Part shown: positions 28,188 through 37,865 of the stretch, piece after piece | Numbering within the stretch: position 1 is the first letter of the stretch | Layout: each line of letters opens with the position of its first letter | Virus record (IMG/VR): IMGVR_UViG_3300042691_029354 | Coordinates: 1 to 42,560 of that record | Strand: one strand, 5' to 3' | Length of the DNA: 42,560 nt | Source: a virus | The notes under the pieces: generated by a model | What the model was told of the DNA's origin: nothing | The model's input: the letters and a program-made list of their open reading frames with translations, nothing else | Databases searched by the model: none | Program-made: the position numbers and the translations under genes

Positions 28188-28558
28188 TTCTTTTGACGAG
28201 CCTTTCCACAATTCTCGTAAAGAGCCAGCCACCTTATATTATCAATCGTGTAACCTTTTTTGGGATCTATGCGATCAACTGTTGGCATAAGTCTGTGTTG
28301 GTGGTTTGCATTGTTCCATGCCTCAAAGATTTTAATTAGATCTTTGTTGCTCATAGACCAGTTGTAGAATTCTTCCTTGGTACATAAGGGAAGTTTTTGA
28401 TACGCCTTATTCATTTTGATACGGCGTTTGATAGTCGTGTAGCGTGTGCTGACTAGACTCTTAAGAATCGTCTTATTGCGCGTGGTCCTAAAATTAGGCT
28501 CACTTGGCGGATCACTGTCATCAACACGAGTGATCGTGATTAAAAATTTAAACTCCAT
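28184..28558 (-). CDS. HNH-like endonuclease (124 aa)
   Basis: The C-terminal PTVDRIDPKKGYTIDNIRWL (about 92-111) is the 'VDRID-x(4-5)-GY-x-x-DN-x-x-W' form of the HNH fold found in many phage proteins. The N-terminal 60 residues are basic and helical (TTRNKTILKSLVSTRY). The ATG at 28558 has GGGGAGGG 8-9 bases upstream; a TTG one codon earlier is less likely. As a free-standing nuclease in the late region it may be selfish. Its stop overlaps the next gene. Confidence 0.75.
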   Translation of the reverse strand: MEFKFLITITRVDDSDPPSEPNFRTTRNKTILKSLVSTRYTTIKRRIKMNKAYQKLPLCTKEEFYNWSMSNKDLIKIFEAWNNANHQHRLMPTVDRIDPKKGYTIDNIRWLALYENCGKARQKK

Positions 28559-28590
28559 CAAAACCGCCCTCCCCAGGGTGTCGTGACTAT

Positions 28591-29058
28591 TTATTTCTTA
28601 GGATAAACGCTTAGCTCATCCTTCATCGGAGCGCGATATTGAGGCGCAAACTGATAGCGCTGCTTATTTAAAATAATATCTAATGCTCCTTGCTGAGTGT
28701 TGTTGGTAACGCCTTGACCACGGCTAGGAATTCCTTGCATTTGATACTGGCCAGATGGAGGATTCATATATTGAGTTTGACCTCGTGGTAGAGAGTTACC
28801 AACATTCAAATCAGCCTTTCCAGCAAGTGCATCTAAAACAGTTCTTTGCTCTACATCAGGAGCTGTAATGTTATAACTACCTGGCCCTTGTGGAAGTGGT
28901 TTAGCATCTATGATTTTTCCGCTAAGAAGATCCATTAGATAAATCATCTTACCTTTTTGATCTACTATAAGCTTATTTCCAGCAGGATCACGATTTGCTG
29001 ATGGAACATCTCCTGCCGCACCAATATCATCCCAAGTTGGTCTAGTAGAGCCAGCCAT
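28591..29058 (-). CDS. Putative virion-associated protein (155 aa)
   Basis: The product MAGSTRPTWDDIGAAGDVPS is Gly, Pro and Gln-rich with low complexity (PRGQTQYMNPPSGQYQMQG) and a central block KGKMIYLMDLLSGKIIDAKP. It ends with QYRAPMKDELSVYPKK. Composition and its place at the end of the ejection-protein series suggest a virion component. No family was recognised. Start overlaps the previous stop. Confidence 0.65.
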   Translation of the reverse strand: MAGSTRPTWDDIGAAGDVPSANRDPAGNKLIVDQKGKMIYLMDLLSGKIIDAKPLPQGPGSYNITAPDVEQRTVLDALAGKADLNVGNSLPRGQTQYMNPPSGQYQMQGIPSRGQGVTNNTQQGALDIILNKQRYQFAPQYRAPMKDELSVYPKK

Positions 29059-29279
29059 TACTCGTACTCGCTCTCGTCTTCTTCATCGACTTCTTTTTTG
29101 CGCTCAATAAGATCTTGAAGAGATTTGATGGCAGAAAGTTTTCCTTCAAGGAAAGGCATAAGCTGAGCCATCTTCTTCTTGTCAGCCTTAATTTCTTCAG
29201 CCTTGATAATAGTGTCTGCGCACTGCTGAAGTTCCCATTTGTCCATTTTATCGCTTTTCTTTTCTTTCATTTCTTCCAT
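29058..29279 (-). CDS. Small charged coiled-coil protein (73 aa)
   Basis: The product MEEMKEKKSDKMDKWELQQC is almost wholly charged helix (EEIKADKKKMAQLMPFLEGK) with an acidic C-terminus (KKEVDEEDESEYE). Such proteins often act as assembly chaperones in phage late operons. It is coupled to the next gene by start-stop overlap. No family recognised. Confidence 0.7.
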   Translation of the reverse strand: MEEMKEKKSDKMDKWELQQCADTIIKAEEIKADKKKMAQLMPFLEGKLSAIKSLQDLIERKKEVDEEDESEYE

Positions 29280-29280
29280 T

Positions 29281-31290
29281 TTATTGCTCCTCGTTTGATT
29301 TTAAACCTTTAACGCCCAAAAAAGTAGATACAGTGGGTCTAGCCGCTGTTTTTAATCCCTTGTATGCCTTTGGTATGGCTTGATAGGCTTTTTTGCTGCT
29401 TAAGGCAGCTCCAGCGCCAAGACCACCCAACAACATTGCCAGGCTTCCAGGGCCTCCGTACATACCAGTTGCTGCCAATCCTCCCACTCCAAACCCACCA
29501 GCTATGGTTTTCAGGCTAGCGTTTAGTGTGGCCCACAAACCTCTGTTTTTAAAGTACTGCTTAACAGCAGGAGACCCCTTTTGGAATATCTCGCCAGCGT
29601 AGGCTTCTTGAGCATATTTAACAAATTTAGCCACATCATCTGGAGGAAGAACTTTAGATAAAGTTGCCGCAACAGAGCCATCATCTGTAGCAAGTTTTTC
29701 AACCACCTTAGCTATTTTGTCATCTGTTAATACTCTTGGGAATTCTACAGTTCCAAACAATGACTTGCTAACATTTGCTTTTTCAGTTTGAAGCTTGCCC
29801 CAAAGATCAAATGGTTTTCCAGATCCTGCAGGAAGTTCAACAATGCGTTCTTCTGGCAAAACACCACCGATACCACTTACAGCTTTTCTTTGAGCAGAGC
29901 CAATGGATCCAGCTACTTGCTCTAACAATGGTTGTTGTTTCTTTTTAAACAAACCAAATTCATCAACAATACTTCTTTTAATGTCTTGAGAATAGTTAGG
30001 GCTTACACTTGAGTAAGGACCAGGCTGAAACTCTTGGTACACGTTTTGCGGAGGAACATTTAATTGTTCGGAAACAACTTGTTCATATGGAACTTTGGTT
30101 TTAACTTCTACGTGCATAGCCTTGTCTGGATCATAAGGACGGCTTATTACAGTATCGTATTTTGTAACCTTTTTTTGACCAACAAGATCTTGATCTGGAT
30201 ACATGGTGAGAGACTTCTTAACAGCAGGAGCAAAATACTTATTTTTTAAACTAGTAAGTTCTGCTACTTGATTTAGCAAATCTTGAGAAGCTTCATCACC
30301 AGATTGTACTGCTAGATTTTTAAGTCTAGCAATTTCATCGTCGATAATTTTTACTGTTTCTGAAAGATCAACCCTAGCACCAGAGGACGTTGCCTCTGTT
30401 AAAACTTTATCAATATCTTCACCAATTGCCTTCCCTTTGGTGGCAATCATGTCTATTAATTCCTGAGCAACCTGTTCAGATTTTTTAGTAGTATTTAAAA
30501 CATTAGGATTCTCATAAATAGCCTCAGTAACAGCACCAGGTATGCCTCGCAACGTAGACCCTGCAGTCTTTTGACCACCTTTTAAAAGAGCAGCACCTGC
30601 AGGTAAAACAGAAGATAGTAATGCGCCCTGAGCTGCGCCACTAAGTCGAGACTTTAACTCATCATCAATATTAGTTACACCCTCTGGATTAGCAGTAGCA
30701 CCATAAATAGCTCCAACCGTGGGAACAGACGCTGCTCGACCAACGGCTGATTTACCAAATATATTTACAGGACCAGCAGCTACCTTTTGTGCTGCTTGAC
30801 CAGTCTTGCCGAGTGTTCCGGCTTTTGTAACAGTCTTACCAGCGACTCCAAATGGAGCAAGTAACTGTGTTCCGACACCTACACCAGTGCCAGTGTAGAA
30901 AGCGCCTGGATATTGTTCTTTTAAAACTTCTCTAAGCTGCTCGTCTTCACTTTTTTGTTGATAATAATCTTTTTCTGGATCAAGACCAGCACGAATAGCA
31001 GTACCAAGTTCCTGACCAAAGGGCAGAACTCCAGCAACGCCTTCACCATAAGCTTTAGCGCGGGATAATACAGGGCTATCTTCCAGCTCAAGCTTGATAA
31101 TATCTTTTTCTCTATCAAGAGAACGAATGAAAAGCTGAGCTAGGCCAGCACCCTCTTCTGACATTTTATCGACAATAGAATCTTTTGTTTTTTGGTCTCC
31201 AGACTCTCTAGCCTTTATAAATTGACGTAATAAGCCAGCATCTTCTTCAGATAACCTGTCAGCAATTTTAGATCTAAGATCTTTACTCAT
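29281..31290 (-). CDS. Large internal virion / DNA-ejection protein (669 aa)
   Basis: The N-terminus carries two related helical repeats (KIADRLSEEDAGLLRQF and SIVDKMSEEGAGLAQLF). A hydrophobic Gly-rich region at about 80-160 (GVAGVLPFGQELGTAIRA, GVGVGTQLLAPFGVAG) resembles the 'LGFGDE' segments of phage ejection proteins. A long Gln/Lys helical middle and a Gly-rich, membrane-like C-terminal part (GGLAATGMYGGPGSLAMLLG) follow. These suit a protein stored inside the head that forms part of a channel during injection. Assigned by composition and gene order. Confidence 0.7.
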   Translation of the reverse strand: MSKDLRSKIADRLSEEDAGLLRQFIKARESGDQKTKDSIVDKMSEEGAGLAQLFIRSLDREKDIIKLELEDSPVLSRAKAYGEGVAGVLPFGQELGTAIRAGLDPEKDYYQQKSEDEQLREVLKEQYPGAFYTGTGVGVGTQLLAPFGVAGKTVTKAGTLGKTGQAAQKVAAGPVNIFGKSAVGRAASVPTVGAIYGATANPEGVTNIDDELKSRLSGAAQGALLSSVLPAGAALLKGGQKTAGSTLRGIPGAVTEAIYENPNVLNTTKKSEQVAQELIDMIATKGKAIGEDIDKVLTEATSSGARVDLSETVKIIDDEIARLKNLAVQSGDEASQDLLNQVAELTSLKNKYFAPAVKKSLTMYPDQDLVGQKKVTKYDTVISRPYDPDKAMHVEVKTKVPYEQVVSEQLNVPPQNVYQEFQPGPYSSVSPNYSQDIKRSIVDEFGLFKKKQQPLLEQVAGSIGSAQRKAVSGIGGVLPEERIVELPAGSGKPFDLWGKLQTEKANVSKSLFGTVEFPRVLTDDKIAKVVEKLATDDGSVAATLSKVLPPDDVAKFVKYAQEAYAGEIFQKGSPAVKQYFKNRGLWATLNASLKTIAGGFGVGGLAATGMYGGPGSLAMLLGGLGAGAALSSKKAYQAIPKAYKGLKTAARPTVSTFLGVKGLKSNEEQ

Positions 31291-32543
31291 AATCCCTTCA
31301 AGGCTTCCTTGTTTTTTGATTTTGGTGCGGCTTGTTTTATGTTTTTATCTTGGCTCACAGGTCCACCATAAAGCTCTTCGGCCACTTGCTGGCTTCTTGT
31401 TTTGCCACTTCCCTCAGTGGTCTGATAATATTGTGCACCAAGTCGGCGACCTTTTTCTAATTCTGAAACCTTTTTAACAATTATTTCTCTAAGCCTACTT
31501 AAAGCAGCTCTAGTTCCTGCTGCATTTCCATCAACTATGGCACCTCTTACATTACCAACTGCAGTGTTAAAAGATTCTTTTTCATTGCCTGATAAAGTTG
31601 CTCCGAACTCTTTTGACCGGAATGGAATAATTAAGGCTTCAAATTCAGCGGCTAATTGTTTAGCTGTATCAGATTCTCCGGCCAAACTCCAATCGTCAGG
31701 GAGCCAGTTTGCATCTTTTCCAAACCCTGGATTGAATTTTTTATTTAAGCCAGGAATGGGAGAAGCGTCTTTTTCATCAAAAGCGTTTGGGATTAATGTG
31801 CCAAGCTTTTGTAGTGATACAGTCATTTCTGGTATTTTCATTTTTAATAAAGCATCAGAAGTTTCTTTGTTTTGCTTTATTGCTTCTTTTAGATTTGAAC
31901 CACTACCCCCTTTAGCTCTAGGCAAGTTGTCTTCTTTTCGTTCTGTATTCACCTTGCTACCAGTTTCAAATCCGCGAGTATCAGTTACCTTGGTTTTTCC
32001 AGTTAGTCGTGTTTTTAAGTATTCTTCAACCAATGTTTTTGGAACACCAGAAGTTGTGTACTCGTCAGCAAGCATCTTTAACTGGTCAGCATATTTTTGC
32101 TCAGGAGTAAGGGGAGCTTGAATAATGTCCTTATAACTCTGATCTCCAGTAAGGGAGGCTAATCCACGTCCAATAGTACCAGCAGCTCGCAAGTAGCGAT
32201 CTGTATCTTCACCTTCTTTTAAATATTTTAAATATCCTTGACGACCAGCGGTTTGAGCTTCCATAGCAGCCTTGATAGGGGCATACAAAGGAGACGCAAG
32301 AGATCGGTCCATAGCCTCTTGCTCAAGTTCAATTGGTAAAAGGGATTTTTGTTCATCATATTCAACGGTCCCTTGCTTGCTTCTTAAATAGTCCTCAATA
32401 GCCTGACTTGTTTGCTGATTGGGAAGCATGGCTGATCCAGGAATAATAGGCATGGGAAGTTGAGGCTGAACTCCAGGAAAGCCAGGAGCTGTCATTATTG
32501 GACCAGTAGCAAACCCCATTTCATAGATTGATTTCTTAGCCAT
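31287..32543 (-). CDS. Internal virion / ejection protein (418 aa)
   Basis: The product MAKKSIYEMGFATGPIMTAP has a Pro/Gly/Met-rich N-terminus, Gln-rich linkers and helical blocks (EKYADQLKMLADEY, SKEFGATLSGNEKESF, AALSRLREIIVKKV). The C-terminus is basic. It lies between two other candidate ejection proteins with start-stop overlaps at both ends. No enzymatic motif was found. The role is inferred from composition and position. Confidence 0.65.
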   Translation of the reverse strand: MAKKSIYEMGFATGPIMTAPGFPGVQPQLPMPIIPGSAMLPNQQTSQAIEDYLRSKQGTVEYDEQKSLLPIELEQEAMDRSLASPLYAPIKAAMEAQTAGRQGYLKYLKEGEDTDRYLRAAGTIGRGLASLTGDQSYKDIIQAPLTPEQKYADQLKMLADEYTTSGVPKTLVEEYLKTRLTGKTKVTDTRGFETGSKVNTERKEDNLPRAKGGSGSNLKEAIKQNKETSDALLKMKIPEMTVSLQKLGTLIPNAFDEKDASPIPGLNKKFNPGFGKDANWLPDDWSLAGESDTAKQLAAEFEALIIPFRSKEFGATLSGNEKESFNTAVGNVRGAIVDGNAAGTRAALSRLREIIVKKVSELEKGRRLGAQYYQTTEGSGKTRSQQVAEELYGGPVSQDKNIKQAAPKSKNKEALKGL

Positions 32544-33061
32544 TAGCGACCACCAGTTCCACCGTACATAGACCAGTGAACGGGACGAAGTCCACCAGGA
32601 TACATGTTTGCACTCATTGGTCGAGCAAATCCTACGCTTGCAGGAGCGCGACCAGCGCCACCAGCCATGCCAGCGTCGATGTTTTGTTGGATTTCGTTCA
32701 TGGCTCCTTGATTGCCAGTGCTAGGCATTGCCATCCAAGGATTTCCACCGCCACCAGCGCTGGTGATGTTTGTAATAGATTGAGCGCCTTCTGGCTTGTA
32801 TGCACGAGCAAGATCAGCAGATGCGCCAAGCCCTGTCATACCGCCCTTAATAATACCCTCGCCAACCATCGGAAGAAGGCCAGGTCGTTTCATTTGAAGC
32901 CTTGTTTGAATAGGAGATCCAGTGGCCCAAGCCCACGCGTTTTGAGTTGTGATATTTCTAGCATCATCTTCATAAGCTCTTTTGGCAGCAGGATATCCTA
33001 GAAGTTTTGAACTTCCACCAGCCAAACCACCGATTATCATTCCTGTTACTGGATCAATCAT
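32543..33061 (-). CDS. Internal virion protein (172 aa)
   Basis: The product MIDPVTGMIIGGLAGGSSKL has a Gly/Ala-rich hydrophobic N-terminus that could insert in a membrane, then an amphipathic stretch (AAKRAYEDDARNITTQNAWA) and a Gly/Met-rich, low-complexity C-terminus (SAGGGGNPWMAMPSTGNQG). This resembles small podovirus ejection proteins that contribute to a periplasmic tunnel. No family assigned. Confidence 0.65.
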   Translation of the reverse strand: MIDPVTGMIIGGLAGGSSKLLGYPAAKRAYEDDARNITTQNAWAWATGSPIQTRLQMKRPGLLPMVGEGIIKGGMTGLGASADLARAYKPEGAQSITNITSAGGGGNPWMAMPSTGNQGAMNEIQQNIDAGMAGGAGRAPASVGFARPMSANMYPGGLRPVHWSMYGGTGGR

Positions 33062-33070
33062 AAAATCTCC

Positions 33071-33712
33071 TTATCCAAAAAGTGTCTGCCCAAGTTGGTT
33101 AAATAATCCTTTAGATGGAGCTGCTTGCTCAGCCTGTTGTCTTGCTTGAGCAAGGCCGCCCTCTGCTTGCATTTTCTTTTCCCAAGCAGATAGATTGTAA
33201 GCATTTCGTGCTGCAATGTCTTGCGCCTTCAAACCAAAATCACGTTGACGAGCTGCGATTTGTTCTCCAGCTATATCGCGACCAAGTTGTTGTTGAGCAA
33301 TTTGTTTACCTTGCATAGATCCAGCAGTTGCTCGCTCACGAGCACTTTGATCTGCTCCACCAGACATTTGAAGCTGGTTAATGGCAACCCAAGGATTATA
33401 AGCACCTTGAAGTTCATCAAGCTGGCTTTGTCGCATTTGATCAATAGCAGCCATCTCATTTGGAAGATATTGCTCACTGTATGCTGACTCGTATCCTGGC
33501 ATACCTTCAATTGCCCCACGAACCTTGGCTTCCATTGCATCCCAAGCAGACATGTTTTTTGACGGATCAAAAAGTAATCCACCAGCTTGTTTAATGCTGC
33601 CAATTGGATCTTTAGCAAATTCCATCCCTCTTCTGGCAGTCCAGGTTCCTCCAGAATATGGAGCGCTTAAATAGTCAGTAGTTGTCCAGGGATCATCGTA
33701 TCGAATTGCCAT
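33071..33712 (-). CDS. Internal virion protein, gp14-like context (213 aa)
   Basis: The product MAIRYDDPWTTTDYLSAPYS is Gln and Ala-rich, with long helices (ERATAGSMQGKQIAQQQLGR, LKAQDIAARNAYNLSAWEKK) in the second half. Placement next to the adaptor gene and helix content resemble small internal core proteins of T7-like phages. The start overlaps the adaptor stop. Homology is not established. Confidence 0.65.
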   Translation of the reverse strand: MAIRYDDPWTTTDYLSAPYSGGTWTARRGMEFAKDPIGSIKQAGGLLFDPSKNMSAWDAMEAKVRGAIEGMPGYESAYSEQYLPNEMAAIDQMRQSQLDELQGAYNPWVAINQLQMSGGADQSARERATAGSMQGKQIAQQQLGRDIAGEQIAARQRDFGLKAQDIAARNAYNLSAWEKKMQAEGGLAQARQQAEQAAPSKGLFNQLGQTLFG

Positions 33713-34614
33713 TATGCCATTTCCTCCTCAAAGGAATTATCTAGTTCTATTTCGTTATCCTCATCCGGCGTCATTTCAGCCAGAGTATTAACCATTTGTT
33801 CTTGAAGCACTGTAAGTAATGCACTTTCAGGCTGCAGTCTTACGTTGCCAAGTTCTTTCTTTAAACATTCTACACGACAAAACTGAGCAATGAATTGGTA
33901 AAATTCAGGAATGTCGATTTTATCTGTGCTTGCCGATACCTTGTTCGCGTTTCGGATGTAATAGATAAGGTAGTCGTCTTCGATAAAAGAAAGAGCAGTT
34001 GCCGATCCAGCCGCTGTGGTGTTCGAGTCTATTGTGACAGTAGTTCCAACAACGCTTACCACTCGGCTATTGGCAGGAATACCAGTTCCAGACACATACT
34101 GACCAATGGCAATACCAGTGGCTGATGCGACGGTGATCGTAGGAGTTCCGCTAGTCCATGTTCCAGTGGTTGAGACTTGTGTGGTGGTTTCTTGAGGACG
34201 TGGGAACATACGGATTCGAGGACCAACCGTTGGATTGTTATTAATTATAAAATACTCATAAATGTTGCTTGTGGCATAGCGCTCATCAAGAGCTGCTTGC
34301 ACATAGCGAGAAAGCTTTTTCTTGCGACGAACCTCATAGGTTAGGTCAGACTTTTGGCACACAATACGCTTGATTTTGTTTGCGTAGATATTGGATGGCA
34401 GTGAATAGTCTTGATAACCAGCAGTTAGTGCCAAAGGAGCACATGCTTCAAAGTAGGTATCTTCACAACGAAACTTGTGAATCTCGGCTTCACAGAAGTC
34501 TATAGCTCGATTGGCTATGTTGTAGAATTCTGATTCGGTGACAAATAGATTTCCCTCAAGATTGAGATCTTTGAAGACTTCGTTTTTAAGCTCTTGAAAT
34601 GTCTTGAACTCCAC
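33712..34614 (-). CDS. Head-tail adaptor / tail tubular A-like protein (300 aa)
   Basis: The N-terminal helices (FKTFQELKNEVFKDLNLEG, ESEFYNIANRAIDFCEAEIH) and the YQDYSLPSNIYANKIKRIV strand are typical of phage adaptor proteins that sit under the portal. At about 138-212 a Thr/Gly/Val module (SGTPTITVASATGIAIGQYV) with a repeating beta pattern is inserted; a relative of this module is in the next gene. The C-terminus resumes with helical FYQFIAQFCRVECLKKELG and is acidic. Twelve copies would connect portal to nozzle. Confidence 0.75.
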   Translation of the reverse strand: MEFKTFQELKNEVFKDLNLEGNLFVTESEFYNIANRAIDFCEAEIHKFRCEDTYFEACAPLALTAGYQDYSLPSNIYANKIKRIVCQKSDLTYEVRRKKKLSRYVQAALDERYATSNIYEYFIINNNPTVGPRIRMFPRPQETTTQVSTTGTWTSGTPTITVASATGIAIGQYVSGTGIPANSRVVSVVGTTVTIDSNTTAAGSATALSFIEDDYLIYYIRNANKVSASTDKIDIPEFYQFIAQFCRVECLKKELGNVRLQPESALLTVLQEQMVNTLAEMTPDEDNEIELDNSFEEEMA

Positions 34615-35201
34615 TATTCATGTCTCCCCATATAGAATCTAACAGAAAGCGGAACGTAGGTAAATGAAGCCGCAGTTCCTGCGGCACCAGCCGTTGCGCG
34701 TTTGCTCATATAAATTGTAGTACCACTTATCCAAACAATGAAGGTGCCTTGAGGAATATTTGCAGAAACAATTCTTTGGCCAGGATAAAGGTTTGATGCA
34801 GACGATACAGTAGCGATTTCAGAGTTTATGGTAGTTGTAATCGTTGGTGTAGCTGTAGCTGTATAGGGCATTATGGCCGTCACAGAATAGTTTTGGTTTG
34901 TGAAAGCCTCAAAATTAAAAAACACCTGACAGGCAGCGTCTTGGCCCAAAAGCCTTGTTCCCCATATCTTCGTCATAATTATATCATTTGGAATAAAACC
35001 AAGACCATGTGGAAGCTCCTGAGTTAACACCTGAACACTTGACGATCCAGTTGTGAACTTATCAAAAGTAAGCTCGTACATCTGGTATTGCCCACGAAGA
35101 AGTGGATCAGCGTTTAAAAAGTCACGCATAAACTCAAGGCTTTGCCGAGTGTTTTTCTCTGCGATCTGCTCTACCAAAGGAAGCCTTAAAGCATTACCCA
35201 T
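34614..35201 (-). CDS. Virion protein with inserted beta module (195 aa)
   Basis: The N-terminus MGNALRLPLVEQIAEKNTRQ continues with LEFMRDFLNADPLLRGQYQM and a beta-sandwich start (HGLGFIPNDIIMTKIWG). Residues about 115-180 (TATPTITTTINSEIATVSSA and on to GTTIYMSKRATAGAAGTAAS) mirror the module in the adaptor protein. The C-terminus returns to a strand VPLSVRFYMGRHE. This fits a small tail or fibre-base protein in which a shared module interrupts a common fold. Confidence 0.65.
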   Translation of the reverse strand: MGNALRLPLVEQIAEKNTRQSLEFMRDFLNADPLLRGQYQMYELTFDKFTTGSSSVQVLTQELPHGLGFIPNDIIMTKIWGTRLLGQDAACQVFFNFEAFTNQNYSVTAIMPYTATATPTITTTINSEIATVSSASNLYPGQRIVSANIPQGTFIVWISGTTIYMSKRATAGAAGTAASFTYVPLSVRFYMGRHE

Positions 35202-37864
35202 TAGGGAGCCTCGCTGGAAGCATTAGCACTATAGACGCCTTGACCGCGACCAATTGGTTCAAAGTAAAGATCAATCTCTTGGATTACACAAACATCACCC
35301 TTGCGGAATCCCCAAACCTCACCATTCCATGAATCTGAAGCTGCAAGATCATTTTCTTTGTCAAACACATAAATAACAGTGTCAGAAACCCTGCTTAATA
35401 CATGAAACTTTCTTCCCTCAAAAAGATACTCAATCTCACCGTTTACTATCTGATAAAACTTCACATAGTAGCCAACAACTTGAGAATCCCACACAGCGGA
35501 ACCACCACCAAGAGTTAAAGACTTAACTGTATTTTCAAGGCCTGAGACGTTGCCAACCGTGAACTCAGATTGCATGTCACCACTGTTTTGAATCTTTACT
35601 ACTGCATTTGTTAAATGCACAGACTTATAGGTACAACGAAGACCCTGCTCTTCTGGCATCATTACCTCGTTGTCAATTACCTGTGAGAATGTAGAGAAAA
35701 GCGCAGACGACCCCCAATTCACCCCAGGATAACCCCACGGCGTATTGCTAGTGTCTTCAATATTTGTCGTGTCTACAGGAATGCCATTGGCATCATTTTC
35801 TGATCGAAGAAGAACCGACAAGTTGGTTTGAATTAAACCACTAAAGCGACTTTTAACAGTTGCACGACTAACCCATTTGCGAATATCACCGTAATCAAAA
35901 TCAGTATCAATAGATGCGTAATAGAACTTAATAGGAAGTAACTTCCAGTCAGCAGGATCAGACTTAGAAACATCAATAGCAGGATGCGTTCCAACGTTGC
36001 TCTTATGCTTCATCGTGTAACCACGAGTGTCTCCGTGGTACATAAATCCATCCATAAACGCTAGTGAAGAGGGCAAGAAAGACTCAAAGAAAACCCAAGT
36101 GTCTTTTGTGCCGTCAACACCCTTGCCGCTATAGGCTGTTGTAGCAGTTGCGTTTTCTGTCACATAGAACTCTGTGTTGGAGCCGTTAATCACAGGGTCA
36201 CTTGCAACGCGAGTCCCAAAAGAAAATCCAGAGCAGAAGAACACATCGCCCTTGGCAATCACTCCAGAAAGCGATGCGGTTGGAACACTTACAAGATCAC
36301 TGCCACTCGTTGTTGAGAAATTGCTTGCGCTAAACTCTACATCCTCGGTGCCGTCTTGATCTGTTACGTTATTATAACCAGACGTATGTGGACCAGTAAA
36401 TACGCCCTTATCAACGCTAAAAACAAACAAGGCGTTTGCCTCGTCGTCACCTTCATATTCATCATACTTTGCAGTCCAAACGATTTCTTTTTGGTTTGGA
36501 TTATAAGCTCCATAAATCAACGACTTCTTAGTAGAAGTCTCAACAATTTCCGCGTAGGTCTTAGAAAAGTTCTTACTAAGTTTTATCATTTGGAAACCGT
36601 CGGTAAAATAAAACCCATCGTTTCCTGCGAAATAAACGCCGTCCACGGTTTGAACAATTGAGTTATGGCTTACACAACCAGTTGTCTCACTGATACGTTT
36701 TGGAACCATTCCACCGCGACCAAAAGTATCTATAAGGCCGTCGATTCGATATACATAGTTTTCTGTGAAAACAATAGGAATAGATTTAGCAGAAGAAAGT
36801 CCAGTGATCGCTTCTTCGACTTCAGTATAAAAGTCTTGAGGAACAGATGCAGGAATACCAGGCACAGACTGCCAAATACGGTTTGAATAATAAGTATCGT
36901 CGTTGTCGTATGTAGAGCCAGTAAGTGTTTTAACACCATAACCATTGGCATAGTAAGCAACTTGAGTTGTCGCGTGAATAAACTGACACACTGGAGGACG
37001 CCATCCTTCAGCCACCCCACCAGTGGTGTATAGAGGAAGATTTGTGTTGATGGCCGCTGTTATTGTGCCAGCAGAGTTTGCTCGCTCACCATAATAGTAA
37101 TAAACAGTTCCGTTTACCTGAGTGCGGTAAGCTTCGATCTTTACGTTCGTAGTGTCGTAATGTTCTCCAGTTCCATTTGCCAGAACAAAGGCAGCAGGTA
37201 CAGAAATGTTCGTAGATCCTTCATCATCTAAAGATGCTCCAGGATAATACAAGGGACGACTTCTTATTGTGAAAGTTCTTCCATTCACAACATAACTATA
37301 AACATAACAAAATGCCCACAAATATCCAGAAGTAGCACCGCCACTTGCGGTAACGGTTCCAACGCTGGCAGCTCGATTTACAGCAGGAAGACCAGCAGTT
37401 CTAAGAATTGGTGTACCACTTGAGTTAAACCAAAACACAGGACGCTGATTAAGTTCAGAGTGAGTAGCATAATATTGTTCTAAGAATCTATACCACGAAT
37501 ATCTAGTAGCAGAATCTACTCCAGTTACAGCAAAGGCATCTGTAGATGCTGGCCCCTGAAGATTTACAAGAGAAGTTCCATTATTGTATTGGATCTTTTG
37601 TCCAACAAACTTAAATAGCGCTTTTGTCTTATTGGCTCCAAAATGAGACTCAACCATGGCACCAATACGTCTAACACCGTTAGCGTCGGCAGCTACTCTG
37701 TGACGAGCAGCAACTGAATCATCAAGTTCATATCCATAAACAGTTTCAAGCTTTCTGTCTTCTGTAAGACGAAAGTTTTGAGCGGCTTTAAATTGGTTTA
37801 AAGGAGCACCAGCTCCATCATCTTGTAATCCACCTGAAAAATCTTTGAATTGAGCTACTGCCAT
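35201..37864 (-). CDS. Tail nozzle / tail tubular B-like protein (887 aa)
   Basis: The start MAVAQFKDFSGGLQDDGAGA and then QFKAAQNFRLTEDRKLETVY matches the 'F-SGGL ... A-x-NFRLTE ... K-x-GY' opening of nozzle proteins in T7- and P22-like podoviruses. The remaining 850 residues are beta-rich with aromatic-Gly repeats, as in beta-propeller nozzle proteins (YFAGNDGFYFTDGFQM, IVWTAKYDEYEG). It would form the tip through which DNA leaves. The gene is between the virion protein gene and the collar-fibre genes, which fits. Confidence 0.78.
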   Translation of the reverse strand: MAVAQFKDFSGGLQDDGAGAPLNQFKAAQNFRLTEDRKLETVYGYELDDSVAARHRVAADANGVRRIGAMVESHFGANKTKALFKFVGQKIQYNNGTSLVNLQGPASTDAFAVTGVDSATRYSWYRFLEQYYATHSELNQRPVFWFNSSGTPILRTAGLPAVNRAASVGTVTASGGATSGYLWAFCYVYSYVVNGRTFTIRSRPLYYPGASLDDEGSTNISVPAAFVLANGTGEHYDTTNVKIEAYRTQVNGTVYYYYGERANSAGTITAAINTNLPLYTTGGVAEGWRPPVCQFIHATTQVAYYANGYGVKTLTGSTYDNDDTYYSNRIWQSVPGIPASVPQDFYTEVEEAITGLSSAKSIPIVFTENYVYRIDGLIDTFGRGGMVPKRISETTGCVSHNSIVQTVDGVYFAGNDGFYFTDGFQMIKLSKNFSKTYAEIVETSTKKSLIYGAYNPNQKEIVWTAKYDEYEGDDEANALFVFSVDKGVFTGPHTSGYNNVTDQDGTEDVEFSASNFSTTSGSDLVSVPTASLSGVIAKGDVFFCSGFSFGTRVASDPVINGSNTEFYVTENATATTAYSGKGVDGTKDTWVFFESFLPSSLAFMDGFMYHGDTRGYTMKHKSNVGTHPAIDVSKSDPADWKLLPIKFYYASIDTDFDYGDIRKWVSRATVKSRFSGLIQTNLSVLLRSENDANGIPVDTTNIEDTSNTPWGYPGVNWGSSALFSTFSQVIDNEVMMPEEQGLRCTYKSVHLTNAVVKIQNSGDMQSEFTVGNVSGLENTVKSLTLGGGSAVWDSQVVGYYVKFYQIVNGEIEYLFEGRKFHVLSRVSDTVIYVFDKENDLAASDSWNGEVWGFRKGDVCVIQEIDLYFEPIGRGQGVYSANASSEAP

Positions 37865-37865
37865 A

